Positions 24,114 to 34,363 are shown, counted from the first letter of the stretch. The stretch: DNA of 64,000 bases from Christensenella sp. UBA1385 (GCA_002305755.1 DBQV01000007.1:36356-100355); one strand, 5' to 3'. A program made the numbers and translations. Notes: generated by a model not told the origin, from the letters alone.

Positions 24114-25049
24114 TTACCAAATGCTGACTTCGGTCAGCCGCCTGGACAGGCGGTTGGCCCCCAGCACCAGCAGCATGCCCACCAGCCCCTGGATCAGGCC
24201 GATGGACGTGGCGTAGCCGAACTGGCCGTTGAGCATGCCGGCCCGTACCACGAAGGTATCCAGCGTGTCGGCCACCTCCATGTTGCCGGGCGTGCGCAAT
24301 AGATAGATCTGCTCAAAGCCGGAGGACAGCAGGCCGCCCACGCCGATGATGAACAGCACGCCCACCGTGCTGCGGATGCCGGGCAGCGTAATGTGCCACA
24401 TGGTGCGCGCCCTGGTGCAGCCGTCGATCTGGGCCGCTTCGTACAGCTGGGCGTCCACGCCGGAGATCGCAGCCAGGTAGATGATGGAATCCCAGCCGAT
24501 GTTCTTCCAGATGTCCAGCAGAAAGAGGATGGGCAGAAAATAGCGCGATTCCATCAGGTAATAGGTGCCGCCGTCGCCGCCAAGCAGGGCCTTGAACTGG
24601 TTGATCACGCCCACGTTCGGCGCGAGGATGCGCTGCACGATGGTGATGACGATGACGGAGCTCATGAAATGGGGCAGGTAGCTGATGGTCTGCGAGATCT
24701 GTTTGTAGCGCCGGCTGTTGAGCTCATTGAGCATCAGGGCCAGGACGATGGGAAAGGGAAACTCGATCACCGTTTTCATGAAACCGATGGTCAGGGTGTT
24801 GCGCAGCAGGCGCGGCGCGTCATAGCTGGTGAAAAACGTGCGGAAATACAACAGCCCCACCCAGTCGCTGCCGAGGATGCCCTTGCGGAAGGAAAAATTC
24901 TTGAAGGCGAGCAGCAGACCGCCCATGGGGATATAGCTGAACAAAATAAAGTACACCGCACAGGGCAGAAACATCAGATACAGGACTCTGTGCTGCCAGA
25001 TCCTCCGTCCAAGCCTGTTTTTTTTCACGCGATGAGGCACCTGCCGCAC
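24114..25049 (-). CDS. Sugar ABC transporter permease (LplB-like)
   Basis: 311-residue membrane subunit, first gene of the operon. Hydrophobic segments start at about residue 21 (HRVLYLMFLPCAVYFILFSY). The EAA-loop segment is QLYEAAQIDGCTRARTMWHI, and YLPHFMSSVIVITIVQRILA matches LplB/YteP-type permeases. Basic N-terminus (VKKNRLGRRIWQHR) faces the cytoplasm. The upstream region has a clear promoter on this strand and a divergent one for the metallophosphoesterase. Confidence 0.92.
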   Translation of the reverse strand: MRQVPHRVKKNRLGRRIWQHRVLYLMFLPCAVYFILFSYIPMGGLLLAFKNFSFRKGILGSDWVGLLYFRTFFTSYDAPRLLRNTLTIGFMKTVIEFPFPIVLALMLNELNSRRYKQISQTISYLPHFMSSVIVITIVQRILAPNVGVINQFKALLGGDGGTYYLMESRYFLPILFLLDIWKNIGWDSIIYLAAISGVDAQLYEAAQIDGCTRARTMWHITLPGIRSTVGVLFIIGVGGLLSSGFEQIYLLRTPGNMEVADTLDTFVVRAGMLNGQFGYATSIGLIQGLVGMLLVLGANRLSRRLTEVSIW

Positions 25050-25110
25050 CTCCTGCCTTTCAGAATTCAGTCACGCCGCACGCGGATTGATATGATTTTT
25101 TCTAATCAAT

Positions 25111-25139
25111 AAAATATCGTTTTATATTTGACTTGTCAA
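25111..25139 (-). promoter_or_regulatory. Promoter of the LplB-SBP-LplC operon
   Basis: Minus-strand TTGACA and TATTTT with a 17-base spacer in an AT-rich pocket about 60 bases before the first permease ATG. Confidence 0.6.
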
Positions 25140-25180
25140 GCGGGAAAACACTATTTCTTAAATATGAGTATGTGCATCGG

Positions 25181-25209
25181 TTGACATGCCCCCGAGAGGG
25201 CGGCATAAT
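25181..25209 (+). promoter_or_regulatory. Promoter of the metallophosphoesterase gene
   Basis: TTGACA and CATAAT with a 17-base spacer, 26 bases before the GTG start. Confidence 0.65.
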
Positions 25210-25235
25210 GCCGGCAGAGAAAGGGGGGCGCGCCT

Positions 25236-26186
25236 GTGTGCTGCCACTTTGACTACGATGAAAAGGGGATGTTTCGCATCCTGCAGCTGACCGACCTTCA
25301 CTACGAGGACGGAGGCCCCAACGATCAGAAGACGCTGAAGCTGGCGGGAGAGCTGATATCCTGTGAGCGCCCGCAGCTTATCGTGCTGACGGGGGATTTC
25401 AATACCAACGCCAACAGCCTTTCCCGGATGGCGGACGCGCTGCGCCCGGTCACGGACAGCGGCATCCCCTTTTGCTATGTGTTTGGGAACCACGACGCGG
25501 AATACGGTGCCCCGCGGCCGGAGCTGGTGAAGGCGCTGGAGGCGCTGCCCGGCTGCGTCAACCCAGAGAGCGCGCAGGGCGTCAGCGGGTACAGCAACTT
25601 TGAACTGACCCTTGGCGGCAGCGCCGGGCGGCCGGACTGGCTGCTGATGGGCATCGACAGCGGCATGTACAACGATAACCCCCTGGTTGGGGGCTATGAC
25701 TATGTGCGGCCTTCGCAGATCGCCTGGTATGTGGACTGCCTGGAGCGCCGCACCGCGCTGGGCGGCCCCTTCGGCGCGCTGTGTTTTTTGCATATCCCCC
25801 TGCCTGAGTACCGCGAGGCCTACAAGAAGGGCAGACACATCGGAAAACGGCTGGAATCGGAATGCCCCGCTTCGCAAAACAGCGGTTTTTATTCCGCCAT
25901 GCTGGCCGAGGGGCACACGCGCGGCGTATTCGCCGGGCATGACCACCTGAACGATTACTGCGCCGACCTGCACGCCCTGACGCTCTGCTTCGGCCGCGCG
26001 GGCGGATACAGCACCTACGGCCGCCGCAGCTACTTGAAAGGCGGGCGCGTCATCAGCCTGAGGCGCGGCTGTACGGACCGCTTTGAAAGCTGGGTGCGCC
26101 TTTCGGACGGCAGCGAGAAGGACAGGTTCGTCAGCAGCGAGCTCTGGCCCCGCCAGGCAGAAGCGGACGCGGCGGCGAAGCCGTGA
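25236..26186 (+). CDS. Metallophosphoesterase (calcineurin-like)
   Basis: 316-residue calcineurin-fold phosphoesterase with all metal-site motifs: LQLTDLHYEDGG (DxH), VLTGDFNT (GD), FGNHDAEYG (GNHD), LHIPLPEY (His) and FAGHDHLND (GHxH). Members of this subgroup act on phosphodiesters or phosphomonoesters; the physiological target is unknown. No signal peptide, so cytosolic. GTG start at 25236 follows AAAGGGGGG. Divergent from the sugar importer with separate promoters, which hints at linked regulation without proving it. Confidence 0.88.
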   Translation: MCCHFDYDEKGMFRILQLTDLHYEDGGPNDQKTLKLAGELISCERPQLIVLTGDFNTNANSLSRMADALRPVTDSGIPFCYVFGNHDAEYGAPRPELVKALEALPGCVNPESAQGVSGYSNFELTLGGSAGRPDWLLMGIDSGMYNDNPLVGGYDYVRPSQIAWYVDCLERRTALGGPFGALCFLHIPLPEYREAYKKGRHIGKRLESECPASQNSGFYSAMLAEGHTRGVFAGHDHLNDYCADLHALTLCFGRAGGYSTYGRRSYLKGGRVISLRRGCTDRFESWVRLSDGSEKDRFVSSELWPRQAEADAAAKP

Positions 26187-26277
26187 TCGAAAGGCCGAAA
26201 AAGGCTTGACCTGCAGCCAAGGAGCAGATTCGCAGACAAAGGTCCTGGGCAGAGGGGCGAGGGCCGGAAGGTTTTCC

Positions 26278-26306
26278 TTGCAATCTGTTCCGTATCGTGC
26301 TATGAT
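26278..26306 (+). promoter_or_regulatory. Promoter of tRNA-Val
   Basis: TTGCAA and TATGAT, 17-base spacer, 13 bases upstream of the tRNA. Confidence 0.6.
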
Positions 26307-26319
26307 ATGCCACGGCCTC

Positions 26320-26396
26320 GGGATTATAGCTCAGTTGGCTAGAGTACCACGTTGACATCGTGGGGGTCACTGGTTCGAGCCCAGTTAATCCCACCA
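26320..26396 (+). tRNA. tRNA-Val (anticodon GAC)
   Basis: 77 bases including the encoded CCA. Acceptor stem GGGATTA pairs with TAATCCC, the anticodon stem CCACG pairs with CGTGG around loop TTGACAT, and the T-loop carries GGTTCGAGCC. Anticodon GAC at 26354-26356 reads GUC/GUU valine codons. Single tRNA with its own promoter and terminator. Confidence 0.97.
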
Positions 26397-26398
26397 AA

Positions 26399-26430
26399 AA
26401 CCTCCTGAAAAATCAGGAGGTTTCGTTTTT
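26399..26430 (+). terminator. Terminator after tRNA-Val
   Basis: AACCTCCTGA / TCAGGAGGTT stem with an AAAA loop, then TTCGTTTTT. Confidence 0.9.
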
Positions 26431-26582
26431 GTATACCGTTCAAACCGTTCATGCGGCTTCTCTCCTGAGCCATCGCCTTCTGTGGGCGTCTTTTCCGCCC
26501 CGCCCTGCCCTGCCCGGCTCAGGCGGGTCGGAGGACTGCGAAGGATCCGGCCTGCTTAAGAAGAGAAGCTGTGCAGGCGGCC

Positions 26583-27857
26583 TTACCTGAAGATAATCTC
26601 CTCGCGGCGCGGTCCGGTGGAGATGATGGTAAGCGGCGTCTCGATGGCGCGCTCGATGTAGCTGAGATAGTTCCTGCAGTTTTCGGGCAGCGCGTCGTAG
26701 CTGGTCACGCCGCGCACGTCGCTCTTCCAGCCGGGCAGCGTCACATAGACGGGCCTGGCGCGGGAGAGCAGAGGCGTGACGGGGAAATCTCGGGTCTGCC
26801 TGCCGTCGATCTCATAGGCGACGCAGATCTTGATCTCATCCAGATAGCCCAGCACGTCCACATTGGTCATGGCGCAGGCGGTCGCGCCCTGTACGCGGCA
26901 GCCGTAGCGGGTGGCCACGGCGTCAAACCAGCCCACATCGCGGGGGCGGCCCGTCTTGGCGCCGTATTCGCCCGCGTCGCCGCCGCGCCGGCGCAGCTCT
27001 TCCGCGGCTTCGCCGCTGAGCGCGCTCACAAAGTAGCCCGTGCCCACGCTGCTGGAATAGGCCTTGGTCACGGCGATCACTTCCTTGATGGCCGCCGGGG
27101 GCAGCCCGCCGCCCACCGCGCCGTAGCCCGCCAGGGGAGAGGAGGAGGTGGTGTAGGGGTAGATGCCGTGCTCCAGGTCGCGCAGCGCGCCCAGCTGCCC
27201 TTCCAGCAGGATGCGCTTGTTTTCGCGCAGCGCCTGGTGCAGGTACTGCGTGGTATCCACAACATAGGGCGCCAGGCGCTGACCCAGCGCGTAGTATTTT
27301 TCCGTCAGCGCGTCCGCGTCCAGCAGGGGCTTGTGGTACAGATGCTCCATCAGTATGTTTTTCCTGACCAGGCTCAGCTTCAGCCGCTCGCGCAGCAGCT
27401 CCTTGTCAAACAGCTGGCACACCTGGATGCCCATCTTGGCCGCCTTGTCGCTGTAAAAGGGCGCGATGCCCGACTTGGTGGAGCCGAACTTGCGGTCGGC
27501 CAGGCGCTCCTCCTCGTAGGTATCCAGCAACACATGAAAGTCCATCAGCACCTGTGCGCGGTCGGATACCAGCAGCTTGGGCTCCGGCACGCCCCGCTCC
27601 AGCACGGCGTCCAGCTCGCGGAAGAGGGCCTCGATGTCCAGCGCCACGCCGGGGCCGATCACGTTGACGGTGTTCTCATGAAAAATGCCGCTGGGCAGCA
27701 GATGCAGGGCGAATTTGCCGTATTCATTGATGATGGTGTGGCCGGCGTTGGCGCCGCCCTGGTAGCGGATCACGATGTCCGACTGCTCGGCCAGCACGTC
27801 CGTCAGCTTGCCCTTGCCCTCGTCGCCCCAGTTTGCCCCCACGATAGCCCGTACCAT
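26583..27857 (-). CDS. purA: Adenylosuccinate synthetase
   Basis: 424-residue GTP-dependent ligase that joins IMP and aspartate in AMP synthesis. N-terminal nucleotide and catalytic motif GANWGDEGKGK (residues 7-17) with the catalytic Asp, then GGANAGHTI, LLPSGIFHE and GSTKSGIAPFYSDK (IMP-binding loop). Near the C-terminus, DALPENCRNYLSYIE is the guanine-base segment. Start at 27857 has TGGAGGGAAC upstream; the frame is open for 25 more codons without a ribosome site. Last gene of argS-dapF-purA, with 50 bases between dapF and purA. No clear terminator was found downstream. Confidence 0.97.
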   Translation of the reverse strand: MVRAIVGANWGDEGKGKLTDVLAEQSDIVIRYQGGANAGHTIINEYGKFALHLLPSGIFHENTVNVIGPGVALDIEALFRELDAVLERGVPEPKLLVSDRAQVLMDFHVLLDTYEEERLADRKFGSTKSGIAPFYSDKAAKMGIQVCQLFDKELLRERLKLSLVRKNILMEHLYHKPLLDADALTEKYYALGQRLAPYVVDTTQYLHQALRENKRILLEGQLGALRDLEHGIYPYTTSSSPLAGYGAVGGGLPPAAIKEVIAVTKAYSSSVGTGYFVSALSGEAAEELRRRGGDAGEYGAKTGRPRDVGWFDAVATRYGCRVQGATACAMTNVDVLGYLDEIKICVAYEIDGRQTRDFPVTPLLSRARPVYVTLPGWKSDVRGVTSYDALPENCRNYLSYIERAIETPLTIISTGPRREEIIFR

Positions 27858-27907
27858 GATGTTCCCTCCATAATCAAGTGATTGCGCCCAAAAGCGGCTC
27901 CCGCCGC

Positions 27908-28753
<846 letters not shown>

Positions 28754-28763
28754 CGATACCGCC

Positions 28764-30476
28764 TCACATCTGCTGCGGCGCTTCCAGGCCGATCAGATAC
28801 AGCCCGCGCCCGATCACTTCCATCGCGGCCCGGGTCAGAGCCAGGCGCGCCGCGCTTTCGCCCACGTTGTCGGTGAGGATGCGGTGCTCGTAATAGAATT
28901 TGTTATAGGCCTTGGCGATCTCGGTGGTGGCGCGGGTCAGCACGCTGGGCTCGTTGCGGGCGGCGGCATCGCGCACCGCCTCGGGGAAGAGGGCCAGCAG
29001 CTTGATCAGCGCCAGCGATTCGTCATCGGTCAGCGCGGCGTAATCCCGCTCGGCGGAAAGGCCCTGCGCCTTTCTCAGCACGGAGCAGCAGCGCGCGTAG
29101 GTGTACTGCACGTAGGGGCCGGTCTCGCCGTCAAAATTGAGCGCGCGGTCCCAATGGAAGTCGATATCCTTGATGCGGCTGTTGAACAGGTCGAAGAAGA
29201 TCACGCTGCCCACGCCCACCTGGCGGGCGACTTCCTCCTTGTTGTCAAGGCCGGGGCTCTTTTCCTCGATGATGGCCAGGGCCTTGTCGCAGGCGGCCTG
29301 CAGCACGTCGTCCAGGTATACCGTGCGGCCGTGGCGCGTGGAGAGCGCGCCGCCCTCGTAGCTGATCATGCCGAAGGCCACGTGCTGCATCCTGTCCCTG
29401 GCCCACTCGTAGCCCATCAGCTCCAGCACCTTGAACACCTGGCGGAAGTGCAGATCCTGCTGATAAGCCACCACATAGAGGCACTTTTCAAAGTGATAGG
29501 TATCCATGCGGTAGAGGGCCGCCGCGATATCGCGCGTGGCGTACAGCGTAGCCCCGTCGCGCTTGAGGATCAGGCAGGGGGGCATACCGTAGGCTTCCAG
29601 GTCTACCACATAGGCGCCGTCGCTCTCCACCAGCAGGTTCTTTTCCTTCAGTTCGCGCACCACGCGGTCCATCTTGTCGTTGTAAAAGCTCTCACCCGCG
29701 TAGCTGTCAAAGCTGACGCCCAGCGTCTTGTACACACGGTCGGCGTCCTTGAGCGTGAGCTGCTTGAACCAGTCGAAAATGGCGAGCGCTTCCGCATCGC
29801 CGTCCTCAATCTTTTTGAACCAGGCGCGGCCCTCGTCATCCAGGGAGGGGTCCTTCTCCGCCTCCTGATGGAAGCGCACGTACAGGTCGCTGAGCGCCTG
29901 AACGCCGCCCTTCTCCACCTCTTCGCGGCTGCCCCAGTGCCTGTAGGCGGCGATCATCTTGCCAAACTGCGTGCCCCAGTCGCCCAGGTGGTTGATGCCT
30001 ACCGTGGTGTAGCCCAGATAATCGTAGATGCGCTTCAGGCTGTGCCCGATCACCGTGGTGGACAGGTGGCCCAGATGAAAACGCTTGGCGATGTTGATGG
30101 AGGAATAGTCGAGGCAGACCGTCTTGCCCTCGCCTTCTCTGCCCGCGCCCCAGCGGCCTTTGCTGTCCAGCACGGCTTCAACCGTCGCGCGCGCCATGGC
30201 TACTCGGCTGAAAAAGAAGTTGAGGTAGCCGCCCTTCACCTCGGTGCGCCCGATCATGGGATCGTCAATCCGCTCCGCAAGGCTGACGGCGATCTGCGGC
30301 GGTGCCTTGCGCAGCGTGCGCGACAGCGAAAAGCAGGGAAAGGCCATATCGCCCAGCGCAGGGTCGGGCGGGATCTCCAGCGCGCGGCTCAGCGCCTCGC
30401 TGTCAAAGCCGGCCTCGGGATAAGCTTCCCGCGCCGCCCGATACAGTGCCCCGGTGATGACTTCCCGCATATCCAT
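28764..30476 (-). CDS. argS: Arginyl-tRNA synthetase
   Basis: 570-residue class I synthetase. N-terminal tRNA-recognition domain, then the HIGH-type motif FHLGHLSTTVIGHSLKR (about residue 135). The KMSKS loop is replaced by ALSTRHGRTVYLDD, the degenerate form usual in ArgS. C-terminal DALR anticodon domain (YTYARCCSVLRKAQ through YKFYYEHRILTD-like segments; the actual text is KAYNKFYYEHRIL) ends near the stop. Length fits the family. First gene of the argS-dapF-purA operon with its own promoter; no T-box leader was seen. Confidence 0.96.
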   Translation of the reverse strand: MDMREVITGALYRAAREAYPEAGFDSEALSRALEIPPDPALGDMAFPCFSLSRTLRKAPPQIAVSLAERIDDPMIGRTEVKGGYLNFFFSRVAMARATVEAVLDSKGRWGAGREGEGKTVCLDYSSINIAKRFHLGHLSTTVIGHSLKRIYDYLGYTTVGINHLGDWGTQFGKMIAAYRHWGSREEVEKGGVQALSDLYVRFHQEAEKDPSLDDEGRAWFKKIEDGDAEALAIFDWFKQLTLKDADRVYKTLGVSFDSYAGESFYNDKMDRVVRELKEKNLLVESDGAYVVDLEAYGMPPCLILKRDGATLYATRDIAAALYRMDTYHFEKCLYVVAYQQDLHFRQVFKVLELMGYEWARDRMQHVAFGMISYEGGALSTRHGRTVYLDDVLQAACDKALAIIEEKSPGLDNKEEVARQVGVGSVIFFDLFNSRIKDIDFHWDRALNFDGETGPYVQYTYARCCSVLRKAQGLSAERDYAALTDDESLALIKLLALFPEAVRDAAARNEPSVLTRATTEIAKAYNKFYYEHRILTDNVGESAARLALTRAAMEVIGRGLYLIGLEAPQQM

Positions 30477-30507
30477 CCGCGCGATACCCCCTCAAAAAAC
30501 ACACATC

Positions 30508-30536
30508 ATCATATCATAGCGGGCAGGGGATGGCAA
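30508..30536 (-). promoter_or_regulatory. Promoter of argS-dapF-purA
   Basis: Minus-strand TTGCCA and TATGAT with a 17-base spacer, 31 bases before the argS ATG. Confidence 0.6.
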
Positions 30537-30624
30537 CGCCGCGGGGTATACTCTATTGAGACGATCAAAAGCAAAGCAGGGACGCCGGGAAGGCGCGCCG
30601 AGACTCGCGCGGGGGGATGAAGAA

Positions 30625-31062
30625 ATGGCGAAACAGCAGAAGACGCAGCCGCTGGAGATGAGCGCGGAAGACTACATCGCTTCGCTTGAGACCGAGGCGC
30701 AGCGGGAGACGGCCCGGGCGCTGCTGCCCGTGTTTGAGCGGGCGACCGGGAAAAGGGCCGTGGTCTGGGGCGGCAGCGGGCTGGGCTTTGGCCGTTACAG
30801 CTACCGCTATGCGAGCGGTCACTCCGGCTTTGCCGCCAAGACGGGCTTCGCCGCGCGCAAGGGCAGGACCTCGCTGTACCTGTTCCTGCAGGGCGGCGCG
30901 CTGGACAGCTTCCTGGCCCGCCTGGGCAGGCACAGGGCGGCCGTGGGCTGCGTGTACGTGAACCGCCTGTCCGACATCGACCTTGAGGTGCTGGAAGAGA
31001 CGGTAAGGGAGTCCGTGCGCCTGCTGGACGCCTATGCCCGGGAGCAGGGCTGGGAGCACTGA
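30625..31062 (+). CDS. DUF1801 domain protein
   Basis: 145-residue small cytosolic protein of the DUF1801/YdhG-like type, function unknown. Typical features: N-terminal helix EDYIASLETEAQRETARALL, central VVWGGSGLGFGRYSYRY, aromatic and glycine-rich, and the strand TSLYLFLQGGALDSFLARLG, followed by GCVYVNRLSDIDLEVLEE. The ATG at 30625 follows a GGGGGGA site. The frame is open 23 codons farther upstream without initiation context. Divergent from argS; no partner in operon. Confidence 0.75.
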   Translation: MAKQQKTQPLEMSAEDYIASLETEAQRETARALLPVFERATGKRAVVWGGSGLGFGRYSYRYASGHSGFAAKTGFAARKGRTSLYLFLQGGALDSFLARLGRHRAAVGCVYVNRLSDIDLEVLEETVRESVRLLDAYAREQGWEH

Positions 31063-31122
31063 GCGGCGCGCCCGGAGGCAGCCTTGGCCCATGATTAACT
31101 TGCGCCCGGAGGCCTGCTTTCC

Positions 31123-31152
31123 TTGACAGGCCCTTGATCGGGTATCTATAAT
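31123..31152 (+). promoter_or_regulatory. Promoter of the second sugar-import operon
   Basis: Perfect TTGACA and TATAAT boxes with an 18-base spacer. Leaves an untranslated leader of about 130 bases before the binding-protein ATG at 31293, long enough for regulation, but no riboswitch fold was recognised. Confidence 0.75.
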
Positions 31153-31292
31153 ACAGCAAGCACAATGTGGCGATTAAACGACCAGAATATCGGGGGCGTG
31201 TCTTGCGCGTTTTCGCGGTATCCGGGTTTTGGTATCTGCTGCGTGCCGGTGCGGGCACGCGGATACATCATAATACATGGGGAGGTTCAACT

Positions 31293-32555
31293 ATGAGAAA
31301 ATGGCTGTCCCTGCTGCTGGCCTGCGCGATCCTGTGCTCCTTCCCCGCCGCTCTGGCGGGCGAAGCGAAGCCCTACGATGGTGAGACCATCCGTATCATC
31401 TTCGGCAACCACGACTGGACGGACGCCACCAAGGACCTGGTGGCGCAGTTTACCGAGAAGACGGGCATCAAGGTGGTGTCCGAGTCCTATCCCGAGGATC
31501 AGCTCAACCAGAAGATCACCGTGGAGCTGGCCTCCGGCGGCAAGAACCTCGACGTGTTCATGACCCGTCCGCTGCAGGAGACCAAGCTGTTCATCAACAA
31601 CGGCTGGCTGATGGATCTGGCCCCCCTGTATGAGGACGCCGAATATGACATGAATGATTTCATCCCTTCGGCGCTGGACATCTTCATCAAGGACGGCGTG
31701 ACCTACGGCGTGCCGCTGGTGACCGAGCGCGAGGTGCTTTTCTATCGCAAGGATCTGCTGGACGCGGCCGGCATCAAGGTGCCCACCACCTTTGAAGAGC
31801 TGGAAGCGGCGGCGGCTGCGCTCAACAAGCCCGAGGAGGGCGTGTACGGCTTCGTGGCACGCGGCCTGTCGGCAGCGGCCGTGACGCAGTTCTCCAGCTT
31901 CCTGCGCGGCTTCGGCGGCGATTTCGACGTGGACGGCAAGGCCACCATCGATACGCCGGAGGCCATCGCGGCCTTTGAGTACTACGGCGGCCTGCTGCGC
32001 AAGTACGGCCCTCCCGGCGCGCTCAACATGCACTGGCAGCAGGCGGCGGGCGTGTACTCGCAGGGCCAGGCGGCCTTCTGCACGGATGCCGACTCCATCT
32101 GGAAATCCTTCTCCGGGCCCGAGACCACCGTGTATGAGACCACCGGCTATGCCCCCATCCCGGGCGGCAAGCCCTACAATATCTGCTCCTGGGGCTTCTC
32201 CATCCCCGCCGGTTCCCAGAAGGCCGGCCCCGCCATGGAGTTCATCAAGTGGGCGACCAGCAAGGAAATGATCGCCTACGCGCAGGCCGCGGGCATTTCC
32301 TCTTCCCGCCAGAGCGTGTGGAACGACCCCGAGAGCGTGAAGAACTATCCCGCCGAGCTGGCGGCGGCCATCGCGGCCTCCAACCCCATCGGCGTTTCGT
32401 CCGACCGGCCCCTGGTGGTGCAGGTGGGCAAGGCGCGCGATATCATCGGCGCTGTCATCGTCACGGCCATTGAGGGCGGCGATGTGGCGGCCGCGGCCAA
32501 GGAAGCCAACGTGGCCTATCAGGCCATCATCGACGAGGACTTCCCCAAGAAATAA
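31293..32555 (+). CDS. Extracellular sugar-binding protein (CUT1 importer)
   Basis: 420-residue family 1 solute-binding protein. Signal peptide RKWLSLLLACAILCSFPAAL ends ALAGEA, an A-x-A site; cysteines at 11 and 15 are inside a hydrophobic core too short or out of context for a lipobox. Mature part has TKDLVAQFTEKTGIKV, RPLQETKLFINNGWLMDL, YGVPLVTEREVLFYRKDLLD and WGFSIPAGSQK, all usual in sugar-binding proteins. ATG at 31293 with GGGGAGG upstream. Followed by a 15-bp hairpin and two permease genes; no ATPase gene. Ligand unknown. Confidence 0.92.
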   Translation: MRKWLSLLLACAILCSFPAALAGEAKPYDGETIRIIFGNHDWTDATKDLVAQFTEKTGIKVVSESYPEDQLNQKITVELASGGKNLDVFMTRPLQETKLFINNGWLMDLAPLYEDAEYDMNDFIPSALDIFIKDGVTYGVPLVTEREVLFYRKDLLDAAGIKVPTTFEELEAAAAALNKPEEGVYGFVARGLSAAAVTQFSSFLRGFGGDFDVDGKATIDTPEAIAAFEYYGGLLRKYGPPGALNMHWQQAAGVYSQGQAAFCTDADSIWKSFSGPETTVYETTGYAPIPGGKPYNICSWGFSIPAGSQKAGPAMEFIKWATSKEMIAYAQAAGISSSRQSVWNDPESVKNYPAELAAAIAASNPIGVSSDRPLVVQVGKARDIIGAVIVTAIEGGDVAAAAKEANVAYQAIIDEDFPKK

Positions 32556-32567
32556 CCGACCATTCAC

Positions 32568-32604
32568 GCGCGGGCCGCTCGCACGAGGGGCGAGCGGCCC
32601 GCGC
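32568..32604 (+). other. Intercistronic hairpin between binding-protein and permease genes
   Basis: Fifteen-bp perfect stem GCGCGGGCCGCTCGC / GCGAGCGGCCCGCGC with a 7-base loop, no T-run after it. Fits protection of the upstream binding-protein message with reduced downstream expression. Confidence 0.7.
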
Positions 32605-32626
32605 TTATCAGGCAGGAGGCAAACCT

Positions 32627-33508
32627 GTGACCGCATGGATCGATAAACACATCCGCGTTCTGTTCATATTGCCCTGCGTCCTGTTCATCCTGGTGATGAT
32701 CATCGTGCCGCTTGGCTATAACCTGTACCTGAGCTTCCACAGCTGGAGCATGTCGGCCGTGGTGCCGCCCCGGTTCATAGGCTTTGGCAACTATCTGACC
32801 CTCTTTGGCGAAAAGCGCTTCTGGGACGCCGTTGTGCGCACGGTGATCTTTGTGCTGATCGCGCTGACGGCGCAGACGGTGCTGGGCCTGGCGCTGGCGA
32901 TGCTGATCAACCGCCCCTTCCGGGGCAAGCGGCTGGCGCAGACGCTCTTCCTGCTGCCGGTGGTGGCCACGCCCGTGGCCGTCGGCATGGTATGGAAGCT
33001 GATGTACGAGCCCACCATCGGCTTTGCCAACGTGCTGGTGAAGGCCGTGGGGCTGAAGCCGATGAAGTTCCTGGCGACGACGGGGCTGGAATCGCTGCTC
33101 TCGCTGGTGGCCGTGGATATCTGGGAGTGGACGCCCATGGTGATGCTGATGGTCTACGCCGGTCTGGTGGCCCTGCCCGACACGCCCTATGAATCCGCCC
33201 GCATCGACGGGGCCAACAGCCGCCAGCTCTTTACCAGGATCACGCTGCCGCTGCTCAGCCCCACGCTGCTGGTGGCCATGATGCTGCGCCTGATCGACGT
33301 GATCAAGACCTTCGACATCATCTACGCCACCACGCAGGGCGGGCCGAACTTCGCCACCGAAAACATCAACATACTGGCTTACAGCACCACCTTCTCCTAT
33401 TTTGAGTTCGGCAAGGCCGCGGCTATCACCGTGCTGTTCTTTATCGTGGTGATCGCTATCTCAGGCATTTTTCTGGCGATCAGGAAGCACGCGGAGGTGG
33501 ATTTCTGA
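32627..33508 (+). CDS. Sugar ABC transporter permease (MalF/UgpA-like)
   Basis: 293-residue membrane subunit. GTG start at 32627 after GGAGGC. Six hydrophobic segments beginning with VLFILPCVLFILVMIIVPLG. The EAA loop is YESARIDGANSRQLFTRITL. QTLFLLPVVATPVAVGMVWK is typical of MalF-type permeases. Stop codon overlaps the next permease start by one base. Confidence 0.93.
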   Translation: MTAWIDKHIRVLFILPCVLFILVMIIVPLGYNLYLSFHSWSMSAVVPPRFIGFGNYLTLFGEKRFWDAVVRTVIFVLIALTAQTVLGLALAMLINRPFRGKRLAQTLFLLPVVATPVAVGMVWKLMYEPTIGFANVLVKAVGLKPMKFLATTGLESLLSLVAVDIWEWTPMVMLMVYAGLVALPDTPYESARIDGANSRQLFTRITLPLLSPTLLVAMMLRLIDVIKTFDIIYATTQGGPNFATENINILAYSTTFSYFEFGKAAAITVLFFIVVIAISGIFLAIRKHAEVDF

Positions 33509-34335
33509 TGAGCAGGAAGACAAAAAAGCTGCTCGGGGCCGTCGGCGCGCACGCGCTGATCTACCTGTGCCTTTTCATCGTGGCCTTTCCCTTTCTGTGG
33601 ATGATCCTGGCCTCCTTCCAGACGCAGAAGGACATCATGAACGCGGGCAAGGGGCTGCTGCGCTTCACGCCCACGCTGGCCAACTACCACAAGGCCTTCT
33701 GGCAGCATTCCTTCGGCAGGCCCATCCTCAACAGCTTTTTCATCGGCCTCGTCTCCACGCTGATGGCGCTGCTGCTGGGGCTGCCCGCGGCCTATTCCAT
33801 CGGCCGCTTCAAGCAGCGCAAGCTCTCGATGCTGATCCTGCTGGTGCGCATGATCCCGGGCATCACCTTCCTGATGCCGTGGTTCTCCATCTTTTCAAAC
33901 ATCGGGCTCATCGACACCTACCTGGCGATGGTGCTGGCCCACATGCTGGTGGCCCTGCCCTTCATCATCTGGATCATGGTGCCTTTTTTTGAGGGGATTC
34001 CGAAGGAACTTGAGGAGGCGGCCTGGGTGGACGGCAGCTCGCGCGTGGGGGGCTTTGTGCGCATCATGCTCAAGCTGGCCCTGCCCGGCATCCTCACGGC
34101 CTCGCTGCTGGCCTTCATCTATTCGTGGAACAACTTCATGTTTTCACTGGTGCTGTCGGGGGCGCGCACCATTACGCTGCCCATCGCCATCTTCAGCTTC
34201 ATCTCCTACGCCTCGGTGGACTGGGGCGGGCTGATGGCCGCCTCCGTGGTGATCACGGTGCCCATCCTGGTGATGTCCGTGTTCCTGCAGAAGTATATCG
34301 TGGGGGGCTTGACGGCCGGAGCCGTCAAAGGCTAA
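33508..34335 (+). CDS. Sugar ABC transporter permease (MalG/UgpE-like)
   Basis: 275-residue second membrane subunit. N-terminal helix ALIYLCLFIVAFPFLWMILA. EAA loop ELEEAAWVDGSSRVGGFVRI contacts the ATPase. C-terminal VGGLTAGAVKG is the usual ending in this family. One-base overlap with the preceding gene. The dehydrogenase gene follows after 28 bases, suggesting one transcript for uptake and first oxidation. Confidence 0.94.
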   Translation: MSRKTKKLLGAVGAHALIYLCLFIVAFPFLWMILASFQTQKDIMNAGKGLLRFTPTLANYHKAFWQHSFGRPILNSFFIGLVSTLMALLLGLPAAYSIGRFKQRKLSMLILLVRMIPGITFLMPWFSIFSNIGLIDTYLAMVLAHMLVALPFIIWIMVPFFEGIPKELEEAAWVDGSSRVGGFVRIMLKLALPGILTASLLAFIYSWNNFMFSLVLSGARTITLPIAIFSFISYASVDWGGLMAASVVITVPILVMSVFLQKYIVGGLTAGAVKG

Positions 34336-34363
34336 GATGCCCTGAGAAAGTGAGGAAAATACT

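Noticed and set aside
31153..31292. Riboswitch in the leader of the second sugar importer
   Set aside because: The leader is long (about 130 bases), but I recognise no known aptamer core and no terminator/antiterminator pair.
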